From positions 868,001 to 932,000 of the forward strand of contig BDSL01000021.1 of assembly GCA_003116995.1 (NCBI GenBank): DNA of 64,000 nucleotides, written 5' to 3'. The stretch's first letter is position 1; every line of letters starts with the position of its first letter. Position numbers and translations under genes: made by a program. Under the pieces are notes generated by a model. That model ran no database searches. It saw only the letters and a program-made list of their open reading frames with translations, and was not told the origin of the DNA. Shown here piece after piece: positions 35,438 through 47,700 of this stretch. The stretch comes from Yamagishiella unicocca (Eukaryota; Chlorophyta; Chlorophyceae; Chlamydomonadales; Volvocaceae).

Positions 35438-36975
35438 ATGTCTCCCGCACCGGCGAACGATTCAGCGACTCTGCTGTCTCCATTCTTCATGACATCTACA
35501 GCTGCCCCTTTGTCTGTCCGAGACTGCAATGGGTTCGTCGCATGCCCTGCGGTGTGCAAGGCGCCCGCGGCCCTGGCGATACGTCGCGGCGCCTCCTTCC
35601 TCGACGTCGACGATGCCTGCTTGGCGCTTTCCGACAAGGCATCCTTCCTAATTCCTGAAGACAGTTACCTGCCAGGCCAAGAAAACTGTGTCGCGCCGTG
35701 TGCGCCAGCGGCTCCTATTTTCGGACGCCCCCCCTGCCCCTGCCCGGCAGCCGGCGCGATCTTCCCCGCCGCTGCGGCAGCCCATCCCGCCACTGCGTGC
35801 TCGCGGTCATGTTTGTCGACGCCATTCCTCCTCATGGACGCGCCGGGATTCGGTGTCCTGGCTGGGGAGGAGGAGTTTGTGGCCGCGTCGGTCTGCTTCG
35901 AGAAGGCAGTGCAGGCGTTAGAGATGGTGGAGCGGCCGGTGGAGCTTGGAAACCCCACCGCCGCTCATCGCCCCATGCAGCACCGCCAAACCACAAGTGG
36001 CGATGGCAACACGTTGGCGATCGAGTACCAGGCGCACAACGACACGGAGCCCGTTCGGCGAGTCAGCTCCCTCGTGCCCTCCCCCGCTGCCAGCCAGCAG
36101 GCCGGCAGTGAGCAGGACCCGACGGCGTCGAACCGTCAGTCGGGGATTTGCATTGAGGTGGAGCGCGACGCGGCGGAGAGCTCCCCGGCCGTACCCAGCA
36201 GCTCCACCAGCGGCGGCTTCGGGGATGATGTCAGTGCGCACACCGCCGCCGCGCGCTCCGCTTGCGCCCCCGGTTGCTGGCAGTACCAGCCAGCAGGTGT
36301 TGGCCCCTCTCTGATGGCTGCAATGCATGTCGGGGGACCGCTGGCGGCAGTAGGGGCGGCCGATAAGCCCTTCGCGAATGTACCTCAAGCGGGGGCGGCG
36401 ATGGAGGCCGTAATTCCCTCGGCGCCAGCGGCACCACTGCCAAAGGCCTTCCACCACAAGACTGGCGGCCCTTGCGACCACTGCGGCGCCACTGGTGGGT
36501 GTCAGTCCTTGCAGCCGTCCTTGCAGCCGCTCATTCTTCGATATGGGTTCAGACATTTACCTGCGTGCCTACGGCTGACTTTGTGGGGTGCCTCGCATCG
36601 TTTAACGCAGCACCATGACAATCCCTGACCTGCGACGGCTCCCGCGCGTGCTCTAAACTTACAACCAACTGAACCGCGCCTGGGCCTCGACATTACCCTC
36701 TGTTTCGCTCTGCAGAGTCGCCCCAGTGGCGCCGCGGCCCCCCGGCGAAGCCCATGCTGTGCAACGCCTGCGGCACCCGCTACCGGCGAACCAACCAGCT
36801 TAGCCCCGCAGCAGCTCTGTCGCCCGCGGGCAGGGCCGCAGCGGCGGCGGCCACAGCCGCGGCGGCGGCGGCCGCGCAACCTGCCGCAAAACGCGGCACC
36901 AAGCGCGACCAGTCGTCTGCACAAGTGAGCGCCGCTGCGGCCAAGCGCGGCCGCTCGGCATCTGCTTACTACTAG
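35438..36975 (+). CDS. GATA-type zinc-finger transcription factor
   Basis: Predicted nuclear DNA-binding protein recognising GATA-core sites. Two exons, 35438-36494 and 36716-36975, keep phase and give 438 residues. The intron falls inside the finger. Across it the protein reads CDHCGATESPQWRRGPPAKP then MLCNACGTRYRR, a complete CX2CX18CX2C type IV finger with the conserved SPQWRRGP and LCNACGxRYRR core. The finger lies near the C-terminus (about residues 347-380) and is followed by an Ala-rich and Lys/Arg-rich tail ending KRGRSASAYY. The N-terminal 340 residues are Ala/Ser/Pro rich with no other domain. I chose the ATG at 35438 (MSPAPANDSATLLSPFF); an in-frame ATG further upstream at about 35246 is possible. 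The CX2CX18CX2C spacing is the plant/animal class, shared with plant B-class GATA factors. Confidence 0.88.
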
Positions 36976-37396
36976 AACCCAGTAGTAAGCGGGTGGCCGC
37001 GTTCCTGGCGTTGGCGCTGCTGGGGTGTGGTGGGGAGCGGTCAGGCAACTGCCTTCTAGGTGCGCAAGGAGGACCCCGGAGGTTGTGCTGCAACCCCGCG
37101 GCAGCTGATCTATGGATGGTGGGGGGCCCGCGCGAGAGCGAATACGTTGTTACCTCGCCGCAGTGGGTTAGCGACCGGTTCCGTTGTGGCGTCGCGGCGG
37201 TGCGAGGCAGTGCAGGCCTTTCGCCTGCCTGGCTGTCTGCCGGCTTGCCGAGAAAGGCGCTCTACCTGCGCATCCTCGCGGCTCCTATCTTGGACACTCC
37301 CTGACCCGGCACGTGGGATTCAACCTGGCATCCCACTAAAGCGCTCCGAAACCGGTCGTGTTACGTTTTGGTTGTGGATGAGCCGAAGTTGGGAAT

Positions 37397-37418
37397 GAGC
37401 CGGGGGTTAGCCCGGCTC
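37397..37418. other. Perfect 8-bp stem-loop
   Basis: GAGCCGGG and CCCGGCTC pair perfectly around a six-base loop (GGTTAG). Function unknown. Confidence 0.4.
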
Positions 37419-37899
37419 GTTCATCATGGCGAGGAAAGGAAAGCAGTCCCACCGCGCTCTGTCGCTGGTTGTACGGGATGGCCTGGCGGTGGCAGGTGGC
37501 ACGGGAACGAATGCTTTCTGCGCAACTCGAAGCCTCCTCGTGGGCCGCTCCGCACATTTTGTTGTCCCATTGTGAAGGATCGCGTGCGGCGCGATCGAGT
37601 TAGTACTGTTTGTCTGTGTGTTGTTTAGCATCGTGCGGGTCTGGCAGAGAGGACGTCGCCGTGCCGTCATCCCTGAGCCAAAGTCTGAGAGCCCGGGTGC
37701 TGCGAACTGCTGCGGCGCTTGTTTAGGCCACCCGGCTCAACGTGGCGGAGGTACCTGCCACGTCCCGCATATGCTGAGCACTGTTGATACTTTCTCATAC
37801 ACTTCAAAACAACAAAAAAGCTTTTTGATTCGTCGCGTGTTGTGTCAATCGTATCCGTTTTGTTGTGTATATATCCGGACGCTGTAGCTGGTGGGGTTA

Positions 37900-37913
37900 G
37901 CCCGCAAGGGCTT
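37900..37913. other. Stem-loop with a GCAA tetraloop
   Basis: AGCCC-GCAA-GGGCT is a 5-bp stem closed by a GNRA-type tetraloop if transcribed. It is short enough to be chance. Confidence 0.3.
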
Positions 37914-39793
37914 ACCGGGGCTGCCAGCTGGCATACGTTGTGTTTGGAGTTACGCAGGTTGCTTGGGCTGTGGGCCAGCGGGTCGTCTTGATCGCGGTGA
38001 CGCCGGTCACGACCCGCAGGGTTTGGCTCGAGAGCGCTGTGTGCGTGAAGGGATCGGGGCCGGGGCGGTGATAACGTCCCGCGCTTCGTTTGTTCAGTCG
38101 TTGAGGAATTAGGCGTGAGTCGAGGCCTTCGTACAGCCTGTCCTGCCTGCGTTTTCAAAAACATGCGTGTGTACCTATGATGCAGAAAGTGCGGTGTGGC
38201 TTGCCTCATGTGTGCGGAAAAGTGCAGTCGGCCCCTAGAGGGTCTGCGAGAGTAGATGCCGAGCGGGCGGTTGACGTACCTAAAAACGTACATTCCTGGT
38301 CTGGAGCACGGTTTCTGGGTGCATGAATCTCTATTTGCGCAGCAGTGGAGGTGGTGGGGGCTGTCACGAGTGCCGCTCCGTGCTGGGTGCCTTTGGTCCT
38401 CAGTGCGTGGATTGCGGAGCGATGGACAGGGCCGACCGCGTAGTGCGGGGTTTGGCGAGAGAAGACCCAGCTACTACACGACATAGTGCCGGGGACGGGG
38501 GCGTACCGGTACATGTGACCGGACGGGAGGAGGAACGAGTTTGTGGATACGGGCGACGGGTCCACGGAGGGGCTGCCGGTGGAGGATTAGTTCGGGGACC
38601 CGCGCAGTGGGATCGATCAGTGGCGACTGGCCACATAGCCGGTCGCTGGCCGCAGCCCGCGCCATATCTGATCCCGACTTGCAGCGACAGCTCCTCTGTT
38701 GCTGTTTTCATAGCTTGCATGACACATAGGCGCCGCATTCTTGCTACGGGGGTACGGCTCGTACCCATCGTATAATGCGTATGCATGATTTTGGCGCCAC
38801 CTGATGGCGATTAGGCGACGGTGCTGGTACGGCGGCCAGATGCCTCCCGGGGCTCCTGTTGTTGCGGAGATCGGGTGTACGGTTGCGTCAGTGTCCGTGA
38901 GGATCCCAACATGTATGTGGCAAGGTTGCGCCACGTCTGGGTTCCAGCTAACGGTGGGTCGTGATTGTATGGTCCGCGCCTAGTACGGGAGACACAATGT
39001 TTTGGTCTCCCCCATTCATCCCACCTTAATTGTGCGGTTAGGAAGCGTCTTGTCGTATCGTTCGTTAGGCCTTTTGCTGCGGGAATTCGGAAACCGTGGC
39101 CTATGTGACAAGGCTCATGTTCACCGGCCAGGTGGTGGTGCTGGGGTTGGGCGGCTCCTGCCCCATTAGATTTGTAAGTACGCGGGCTTAAAAGCCCAAC
39201 GGAAATGCGTTCACGCCTCTCGATGGCCTCTTGAGGAATTCTCAACGTGCAGTTGCAGGAATCCCGCAACATGCAGGTCTGCATGCTGCACCCAACGCGT
39301 GGCTGGAAGGCACTTGACGATCTAGCTGGCGGTAAATATGGGCCAAGTAGCTGTGTAACCCTGCACGCTGAGTCGCAAGGCCGTCACTGCCATGGCCAGG
39401 GGAACGCAGGCACCATATTCTTGGGGCACACTTGCATGGCCTGCTCGGCAGAGACGCACCACCGCTGCATGCACGTGCAGGCATGGGGCAGACGGCAGAG
39501 GGAGTTGTCCGCGGGGCCCTGTAGGGCCCATAACAGTTAACAGGTGGACGTAGTTTGCATGTGTGCATGAAGCTCGCGTCCGTACTTCGATTCTATTTGG
39601 TTACTGTGAAGCACGTCTTGCTGGTTCGCATCTAGCATCATAGGGAGACAGATACAGGATTCCCGCCCTTCTGGCTACCTGTCGCACCTAGCCAATTTCG
39701 TGCTCTCCTATTACTTACATATCTAAGAGCACGTAATCATTCCGTTTATATTGGTTGCCACTATCTTATGTTTGCGTGATACAGCCAGCCGAC

Positions 39794-42123
39794 ATGCTTC
39801 TCCATCACGCACCCGCGCTGAACACCAAGCGCATAGTTCTCGCGTCTGGCAGCCCTCGCCGGCGGGAGCTGCTCAGCAACCTAGGCCTAAAGTTCGAGGT
39901 AGGGCTGCGATGGCCCCTGGTTCTGAATTGCGCTAGGTCATCGCAATGTCCTTGGAGGGCGCGCTCGAGCCGCTAATCCATCCTCGTGGGTATCTAGAAG
40001 CATTTAGCACGCGACCCAAATTGCCTTTTCGGGGCAACGGGAACAAAGCCTGCCTCGCCTCCCTTTCGCGCCCGACCCATCCACCCCCCTTCCCAGGTGC
40101 TCGTGTCCAGCTTCGATGAGAAGCTGCCCAAGGACCGCTTTCCCTCAGGCGCCGAGTATGCCTTGGAGACTGCCCGCCATAAGGCCCTGGACATCGCGGC
40201 TGTGTGCGCGCAGCAGCAGCAGCCAGTGGACCTCATCATCTCCGCTGACACGGTGCGAGAACACCTCCACCTACCCTGGACCCATTCATGGTCTGAGAGA
40301 CGGTCGCCTGGACCTGCCTGGACCTGTGGCCTCATCACACGTCACCAAATGCCCCATGCGCGTAATGCCGCTCAGACCCCAACTTTCACCTCTGTCCCAG
40401 TGCTCTCCAGCATGCGCCCACAAACTAGGTGTCGGTGTCCACCGACCATGCGCCAACTGTCCTGTCCTTTTCGCGTCAACGGTGTTTATGCCATCCCCTC
40501 CCCTCCGCTCCCCTCCCTCAGGTGGTTGAAGCCGGCGGCGTGATCCTGGAGAAGCCGGACGACGACGAGCACGCGTTCCAAATGATCTCCAGGTGCGTCA
40601 AGAGCCGCTCACGGGGCTCCCGACCCGGCCGGTCCAGCCACTCATGGTAGCCGCCGCTCCTTATCCGCGACCGCACCGCAACCCGCACAACCCCGCCCCG
40701 CTACCCTGAGTCGCCGCTGCGACCGCAGCTTCCACCCCTCACTTCCCTTGTTGGGGCTCCGTACCGGCCCTCCCCTTGCACCTCATGGCCGCAGCTTGAG
40801 CGGCCGGGAGCACCAGGTGCACACCGGGGTGTCGCTGGTGCTGCCGGGGGAGTCGGGTGAGGTGGGGCAGCGAGGGGACGCTAATGCAGACACACAGGGT
40901 GCCAGGTGGGGCGGGGTTGGGGTGCCCAGGTGGGGTTGGGGTGCCCAGGTGGGGCGGGGTTGGGGTGCCCAGGTGCGGCGGGTTGCCGGGGTAGGTAGGG
41001 ATGCAGGGAGGCGGTGTGTGCGGTGCGTGCGGTGCGAAGGCGTGGAGCGCCAAGCCTTGTCCTCTGCGCCCGCGCGATCTGGCTGCCCGTGTGCCCCTCT
41101 CAGTGGCTGCAATACCTTTTCGAATTTGTGTCGGGCCATGGGTTTGCTCTCTGCGCCCCGACCCATGTTAATCTCCTCCCCGACAACCCCGAGCCCGCTG
41201 CCACCTCCCGGACCCCTCCCCGCAGACCCCTCCACCGGCCAGCCCCCCCTCGTCCGCAGCTTCTACTGCACAACAGCGGTCACCTTCGCCTCGTTGCCTG
41301 ATGAGGCAATACGGGCGTACGTGGCGACAGGTGGGAGGGGAGAGAGGAGGGGAGGGAGAGGTATCGGAGGGCACCCGCGGTTCAAGACCGGAAGACGCGG
41401 GCTTGGTTTGTGGTGTGAGGTCCCCAGCAGACAGCTGGAGAGGGAGGGAGGCGGGGGCAATGTGGTGCGGTGCCAATGTGTCAGGGGAGGGAGCTTTGTG
41501 ATGTCAGGGTGCCAAGGGAGGGAGCTCTGTGATGTCAGGGTGTCAAGGGAGGGAGCTCTGTGATGTCAGGGTGTCAAGGGAGGGAGCTCTGTGGTGTCAG
41601 GGTGTCAGGGGGGGGGAGCCCATCAGGCCAATCCAGGTCACCTCGGGACGCGGCTGCCATCCCTCCCGCGGCTTCTCGCACCTCGGTTGCGGTGGATACA
41701 TGCCCCTTACCGTCGCGCCCTTCCCCCTTGTCGATCGCCCGGTGGGCGCCAGGCGAGCCGTTCGGCAAGGCCGGGTCGTACGGCATCCAGGGCGCCGCCG
41801 GGTCGTTCGTGGTGGGCATCCAGGGCTGCTTCTACAACGTGATGGGCTTTCCGCTGCACCGGTAGGGGCCGGGGGGGGATCGGGGTTGAGGCGAGGGCCG
41901 GAGGTGTCATTCGGGGGAGGTGCGATGGTCGTTGAGCTAAAACCAGTATGCGTCTGTGTGCGTCCTGCGCCTTCCTGGCGCCTTTCTGGTGCCTGTTCTT
42001 TACTAGGGACCCACGGCAGGGGCTTCATGTTGCCAACGACACCTCTGCGGGGCCCCGCCCGCCGTCCGCAGGTTCTCCACCGAGGTGTTGGCGCTCATCA
42101 AAGAGGGGCGGCTCAAGCTCTGA
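39794..42123 (+). CDS. Maf/ASMTL-family nucleotide pyrophosphatase
   Basis: Predicted house-cleaning enzyme hydrolysing non-canonical or modified nucleoside triphosphates to monophosphates. Exons: 39794-39898, 40097-40252, 40522-40592, 40795-40856, 41226-41330, 41753-41861, 42072-42123; phase is kept and gives 219 residues, the normal Maf length. All family motifs are present in order: [19 protein letters not shown] at the N-terminus, the catalytic-region LIISADTVV spanning exons 2 and 3, [48 protein letters not shown] and [13 protein letters not shown] at the C-terminus. There is no transit peptide ([13 protein letters not shown] before the core), so a cytosolic location is likely. Similar single-domain Maf proteins occur in plants, and in animals Maf is fused to a methyltransferase (ASMTL). 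Introns 4 and 5 carry G-rich short repeats. Confidence 0.92.
40899..40990. repeat. GGTTGGGGTGCCCAGGTGGG repeat in Maf intron 4
   Basis: Three or four imperfect copies of a 20-30-bp G-rich unit containing CAGGTGGGG lie soon after the donor at 40857. Each copy resembles a CAG|GTGGG exon-intron junction. Confidence 0.7.
41470..41617. repeat. 31-bp tandem repeat in Maf intron 5
   Basis: Five imperfect copies of a unit containing AGGGAGGGAGCTCTGTGATG and TCAGGGTG. It keeps the plus strand open for about 40 codons ([13 protein letters not shown] type), which is an artefact. Confidence 0.85.
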
Positions 42124-42395
42124 CTGGCTCAGCCGGTTGACTCGGACGCGCAGTTGAAAGGGGTCCGCGGGGCACCCCGGGGCTGTAGGGTAGTAGGGGT
42201 GCAGTGCGCGGCGGCGCCAGGGTGCGCTATGACTGGCCAAGAGAGACGATGACGGGCGGGTCGGCAGAATGTGAGTGTTGGTTCCGTCGGAGGAGGGTCT
42301 GGCGGAGCGGCGAGGCGGGGTGCAGGGCGCGGCGGCCTGGAGGGTTCGTGCAACGCTCGCAATGCTCCGGTGAGCGGTGTGTGGGTTGTGCGGGT

Positions 42396-42400
42396 TGTAA
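42396..42400 (+). terminator. Candidate polyadenylation signal for the Maf gene
   Basis: TGTAA about 275 nt after the Maf stop, at the expected distance and first in line. Confidence 0.6.
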
Positions 42401-42762
42401 ACTACCCCACCCCTGATTGTGGTTTGCTTGGGGGTCAGCAAGCGGACCTGAGGAATGGCTGCGTAGCCCTGCGCCTGCTGGCGGCCCTACCTGCCACATC
42501 CCGCTGCATGACGTGGACGAGGGGGTATGAGAGGAAACCCGTAGGTCGGCCGTGAAAAGTAATAACCAATTTGGAAGGTTTGGACCAAGGGGGAAGCGAG
42601 GGGACCCGCATACGCAAGGAGCCGGGGGAGGGGGGAGGGGAGGATCGCAATGCAGACATGGTACGGGCCCGCAGTACATCATCCGGTATGACATCCCCAA
42701 CTTGATGTCACTGTCAAGGATGTCCCCACAAGTACCGTAGATCGACGCCAACCCCACATGTC

Positions 42763-42767
42763 TTACA
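42763..42767 (-). terminator. Candidate polyadenylation signal for the GNAT gene
   Basis: TGTAA on the minus strand, about 430 nt after the GNAT stop at 43198. Confidence 0.5.
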
Positions 42768-43197
42768 ATCCGCATCGCCGCCGGGATCTGCGCACATTCA
42801 CAAGGCCAGCACGCCAGCATGCGCCCACCCACCGGCACTTCGCGAGCCTCGACCCTACCCCAAGCCTCCCGGCTTCGGCTCTCCTGACTCGCCAAGCAAC
42901 CACTCCCTCATATTTCGCGCCCTTCAGCCAGTACCCCAACCCGCCGCGCGGACAATGGTGCAATCGAATGTGGGGCCTGGCTCGGGGACGATAGCTCGCG
43001 CCGAAGGGCCCACGCGCTAGCTTCCCCACCCCCCAGCAACACTGTCTCACGACCGAACTGGCCATAAGGCTCTGGGCGCGCACTCCTGTACATCACGTGT
43101 TCAAGCCGCGGCGCATACTGTCGTAACGAGGAATCTTTATCAACGCCAGCTGCTGCGACCCGCGGGCCTGTGAAGGCCCTCTCCGCTCCGGCCGCAT

Positions 43198-44719
43198 CTA
43201 TGGCGCCGGCGACCGCAGCACCGGCAGCGGCCCTGGCTGCCGTACCATCGCCAAGGAGTCGCTGCCGTCGGCGTTGTAACGCCGCCGCAGTCCCACCACT
43301 TCGAACCCGAGCTTGCCGTACAGTGCCTGCGCTGCGGCGTTGTCCTTCCGTACCTCGAGGAAGGCGGGGTGCCGCTCCGCCCTGTGTATGTACGACGAAT
43401 CCCAGGATTGAGGTTGAGGTCGCGCAAGGGCTGCAATAAGGGCTGCAATTTTGGGGGGGTGAAGGGGTCCATACCCCATAGGGGCGTCCGCAAGCCATAG
43501 GACGGGACAGCACTTTTAGCTGGCGAAGGATGACGATCAAGGACCGGTCAGGCGTGCCAGCATCGCAGTGCTCGCGACGAAAACACCCAGCGGCCACCCA
43601 CCGCAGTCCCTCAGCACCCCACTCACCCCAGGCGCGCGAGCAGCTCCACCGCCATCCGCCGACCCAGCCCAGCCCCCCGCATCGCCACTGCCACCCCCAG
43701 GTTGGTCAGCGACACCTCCCCCGCCACCTCACAGCCAGCTGCCAGCGCAACCACCAGCGGCCTGGGATGCTCTGCCTCCTCTAGCCCCAGCGGCCGCTCC
43801 AGGAGGGGCTCCTGGGCGGTTTCCGGTTGCTGTTGCTGCTGCTGCTGCTGCTGCTGCCGCTGCTGCTGCTGCTGCCGCTGCTGCCGCTGCTGTAGCATCG
43901 ATGGCGGCAGTAGCTCACACAGAAGGATAAGGTTGAGGTTCCCCGGCCCCAGATCGGACTGCATGTGTTTTGCGAGGACGGGACAGGGGGGAGGGCGAGA
44001 CAAGTGCATGGATACGGCATTGGGATGGTAGCACGACGAGCCACGACGAGCCGCGGTCATCCCACCTGGTAGATGCCCTCACTCCACCCGGAGGACCCAT
44101 CCGCCGCACAGCTAGCGTCCAGCGCGGCCAGCGCCGCTGCGTCCCGTAGGTCTGCCACGCGCACAGCTAACGCCGGCTGCGCTGGCGGCGAGGACGCGAC
44201 GGATGAGGACGGAGCCGAGGGGTCGGGGCCGGAGGGACCCGCGGCAGCGGCAGCGGCGGTGGAGGAGCTAAAGGCGTGGAGGTTGTGGCGGAGGGATGTC
44301 GTACGGGATCGGGCCGAGGGCGAAGAGGCTACGGGAGCTGAGGAGAACGAGCTTGACGCCGGGGCCGATGGAGAGGGATGCAGTGTGAAGCATGTTCGAG
44401 GTTGACGGCCTGACCGACAAGCCGGCACAGCTGGTGCCGCGAAGGCGGTGGCAGCGGCAGCAGCAGCTGCGGCGGCGGCAGTGGTGCACGGCACCCAGCG
44501 CATGAGGCGATCATGGCGCCAGAGGGCGCCGCTGCGGCCCGGCGCCCGGGTACGCAGGCCAATGGGGGAGGCGGGCGCGATGGGATGGACGCAGGCAGCG
44601 CCGGCGGAGTCGGTCAGCGCGGAAGCCCTAGCGGCCACATTGGGAACTGTCCGTGCGGCGCCTCTTGCTACTGCCGCTGGTCCCATTCCTGCCGCCCTTG
44701 TTGGTGCTGGCGGCGGCAT
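43198..44719 (-). CDS. GNAT-family (RimI-like) N-acetyltransferase with polyglutamine insertion
   Basis: Predicted acetyl-CoA-dependent acetyltransferase resembling N-terminal (RimI/NAA) enzymes. Exons in transcript order: 44719-44066, 43958-43627, 43381-43198; phase is kept, 389 residues. I chose the ATG at 44719 (MPPPAPTRAAGMGPAAVARG). The first 180 residues are Ala/Ser/Arg rich and probably a plastid or mitochondrial transit region. The fold starts at LAVRVADLRDAAALAALDAS with SGWSEGIYQ. The strand LNLILLCELL is followed by about 25 residues of almost pure Gln with some Arg, then LVVALAAGCEVAGEVSLTNL, a degenerate acetyl-CoA loop AMRGAGLGRRMAVELLARLG (Q/RxxGxG/A), and the hallmark FLEVRKDNAAAQALYGKLGF with VVGLRRRY. 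The polyglutamine sits between core strands of the fold, not at an end. Because of the targeting-type N-terminus, a plastid GNAT is the best guess. Confidence 0.8.
43827..43892. repeat. CTG/CAG microsatellite encoding polyglutamine
   Basis: About 20 CTG-type triplets on the plus strand (CAG on the coding minus strand), interrupted by CCG (CGG, Arg). They lie inside the second exon of the GNAT gene and encode its Gln run. Confidence 0.9.
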
Positions 44720-47700
44720 GTAGTTCGCCCCGGTCGTCTCCACCCTGGTGTGAGGCGCAGGGGGTGCATGGCGCGGTGCGGCAGGGTTAACGCGTGCCTA
44801 AAACCCTGTATCAACGGCGCTGGCACCAACAGCCCGGTTGTACACCACTGGCTGCAGCAGCCGTAGCAATAGTAGTAGGAGTGCTGGCGCCGTCCAAGCC
44901 AATGTGGGATGGAATTAGGGGCAGGGGCGGGAGGGAAGCGGCGAACCGCATCCGCAGCTACGCAAGGGCTGTGGCTAATTTTAAGATCGGGACGCATTAG
45001 GAAACTCTGGGCCTAGGCTACCTACCTACAGCACGCGCACTGATCCAACCAGGCAAACGAGGCTCCAACGGCGGGTCGGCGACAACATTTGAAAACCCTA
45101 TAACCTCAATTAATATCAAAGCTAGATGTGATTTTGATGAAATGTGTTGCACAAAAGCAAGAAAGAGAGAGGATTGCACGTAGAGGTTCCAGGCTGCACA
45201 TTGTTGTCTCTGCAGCAGCTATATATAAAACATTTACCAAATATCTACCTCTACTCGATAAAAACATGTATGTTTCGCCAAGCCCCCCCTCCTGCCGCTC
45301 GTCCTAACCGCCAGCGACTGTGCGCTTTGGTCGTAGACGTAATGCGAACCTTTACTAACTAAAACCTTGCGAATCCATAAATGATGTGAACGCCATGCCT
45401 GCTGCGCGGATAGTAGGTCAGAGGCAGAGGGAGCCAGCGCGCTTGCGCGAATTCGCGGCATAGCCTTGGAGGCAGCTGTTACCGTAATCTTTGCCTTGAG
45501 ATTGACGTGTGATAGATACGCGCGGGGATTGCAGGATGGTGCAGGTTTGGCAGTTGGACGACGCGGTTTTCCGTCACAGCAGTATCCCGTCCGGCAGGTA
45601 CATATGTTCTTCTGAGAATATGCCTGGCATGGCCTGTGGTTATTGGCCCCGGCGTCGCCTAAGAGCAGAACGTGTCGTGTAGGGACGTTGGCTAAACTGT
45701 AAAACCCTACCTGAACAACATGCCGACTCGTGGATTTACTTGTGACCGTCACGGTTTACCATGTTTGCAATTGGTTGCCCGTATCGCGAGCCAAAAGTAG
45801 GACGAGGACGTTGCTGAGGGTTGAAGCGCCGAGCTATGCAGGGTTGCGTCACGCATACTAGTCACAAGCCTTCACAAGAACAGCAGAGGACTACTTGTAT
45901 AGTTTCTTGCTCGCTGCATAACCTAAGGCGCTGTACAGGTCTGGGTTCCGTGCTCTATGTGCCTCGCTAGGGTTATATGATACACTTTGTTGACGCCCAA
46001 CTCCATTCAGCTCCGCTGTGCGATTAAACGGTGTAAACATACACGCCTCTTGCATTGTGGGTCATTCACGTTGTGCGGCCACGGTGCGTTCCCGATCCCT
46101 CGGCCGTGATCAATCAACCAACTGAACGCTTCCACACGTTATGGGGTCAGCGCAGACCGACGCAGTACCTGACGCAGGATCAAAGAGCTAGACAAGGGTT
46201 GGTCGCTTATGTTCGTCGTCAACTTCTTGCGTCCTGTGCTCCTGTCCCCAGACCCGCGATCACCGGCAGGCAGGAAGTACCCGCCAGAGGTGCAAGTGGA
46301 CAACCGCTGCGAAACGATTTTGGGGCCTCGCAACTAGGCAAGTCGAACGCACATAGTCGTTGCGTGCCTCAGCTCAAGCGTTGTGGCCAGTGCAAAACTG
46401 AACCAATCCTAGCGTTAAAAGAAAGTTTTTCAGCAGTTGGGATTGGCGGGGTCGGCTCACAGAATCCTGTTATCCCTCCCCTTTCCACAACGTCCCTGCA
46501 GCATTACTTACCACGCCTGACAGCTTCGTTGACCACAGAGGCCCTGCCGCCACGTCAATTGGCCTACCCCGACTATCACCGCTGACGTTCTGCAACGGGT
46601 GCCCCAGCAGCATCCCGTGCGGTGTTCCCCTCGAGAGCCCCATGGTCCGACCGCCACCACAAACAAACCGCAGGTGTGCCACGCTGGTGGTACATCAGCA
46701 TGATCAGCAGCCCTCTCTTGGCCCGGGTCGGCAGCCCTCTCTTGGCCCGGGTCGACAGGGCCAGGCCACCACTCGCTGGCTGCTTTCCCGTTCATCACGC
46801 GTCTTTACCCCTGCGTACCACAAGCTGCACACAACCGCCTACTACGCTAGTATGGCGGTGTAGAAGGCGTGTGCGTCGGCCTTTCCAGCGCTAACTCTCG
46901 CCAGGAGTTTGCATGCCCGAACCATTACCTTCTGCATCACGTGCGGCTCGTTGGGGTGCAGGGAACCCCTAAAGTGCGACGCACATTAATAGGCGTCCTG
47001 GATGCGTTCAGTCTGCAGCTGATACCACCGAAGCACTTGCCGCATCCGCTTCTCCAACTACTACTTGACGCGTACCGTTATCTTTTGCCATAACGCATGG
47101 CGAACTGAAAAATGCCTATATTCTCAAGCAATGAAGGGCCAACCGTTACAGCTGATCCCCTGCTTGTTGGTTTCTCATAGATTGGCTGATAAACAGGCGT
47201 CCCCTCGGCAAGGCCACCCTTGCTAGTGAAGTGGCCCTGATGTCCATTAACTCCTGCATACACAAAGCCTGAAGGAAGGTGAAATACGTCCCAGATATGA
47301 TAATAAGATTCCTTTGTCCATATTTTGATGTGAAGTGTTAGGATACAGGGTAAAGGGCGGACGACTTCAACGCTGTATTGCCGTTCATGGACGCGCCCGA
47401 GACCAAACGAAACGCGACGGAGAGACTTACACTTACTTCACTTCATACTACGATGCCACAACTCACTACGATATCTCACACACAGGCCAGCCCTCTGACA
47501 GATCGGCACCATTTCTTACAGTAACGCACTCTTCGCCGGCTTGTAGTGAACTCCTCTTCACGACCCTTCATTAGTGACAATTGTTGACGCGACACCGGGC
47601 CGGGCTCTGCTCTCGGCAAGGAGCGGAGCGGCGAAGATGCAGGAGTGAAAGCAGTCCTCTCCCAGCTGCGGAGCCGGAGCTGGAGCCAGGGCTGGTCGAG

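Larger units (their letters stand above)
36976..39793. other. Intergenic region between GATA and Maf genes
   Basis: 2.8 kb with no supported gene. It includes two small stem-loops (37397-37418 and 37900-37913). The first TGTAA after the GATA stop is at about 39353, too far to assign with confidence. Sequence just upstream of the Maf ATG (39600-39790) is clearly more AT-rich, as expected for a promoter and 5' UTR. Confidence 0.45.
42124..43197. other. Convergent 3' region of Maf (+) and GNAT (-)
   Basis: No coding sequence seen. The first TGTAA for Maf is at 42396-42400, about 275 nt after the stop. The first minus-strand TGTAA for the GNAT gene is at 42763-42767, about 430 nt after its stop. 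The 3' UTRs would not overlap. A copy of the dispersed GAGAGGAAACCCGT motif lies at about 42530. Confidence 0.6.

Noticed and set aside
41380..41400. GGTTCAAGACC resembling a tRNA T-loop
   Set aside because: No matching acceptor, D-arm or anticodon arm around it; it lies inside a Maf intron.
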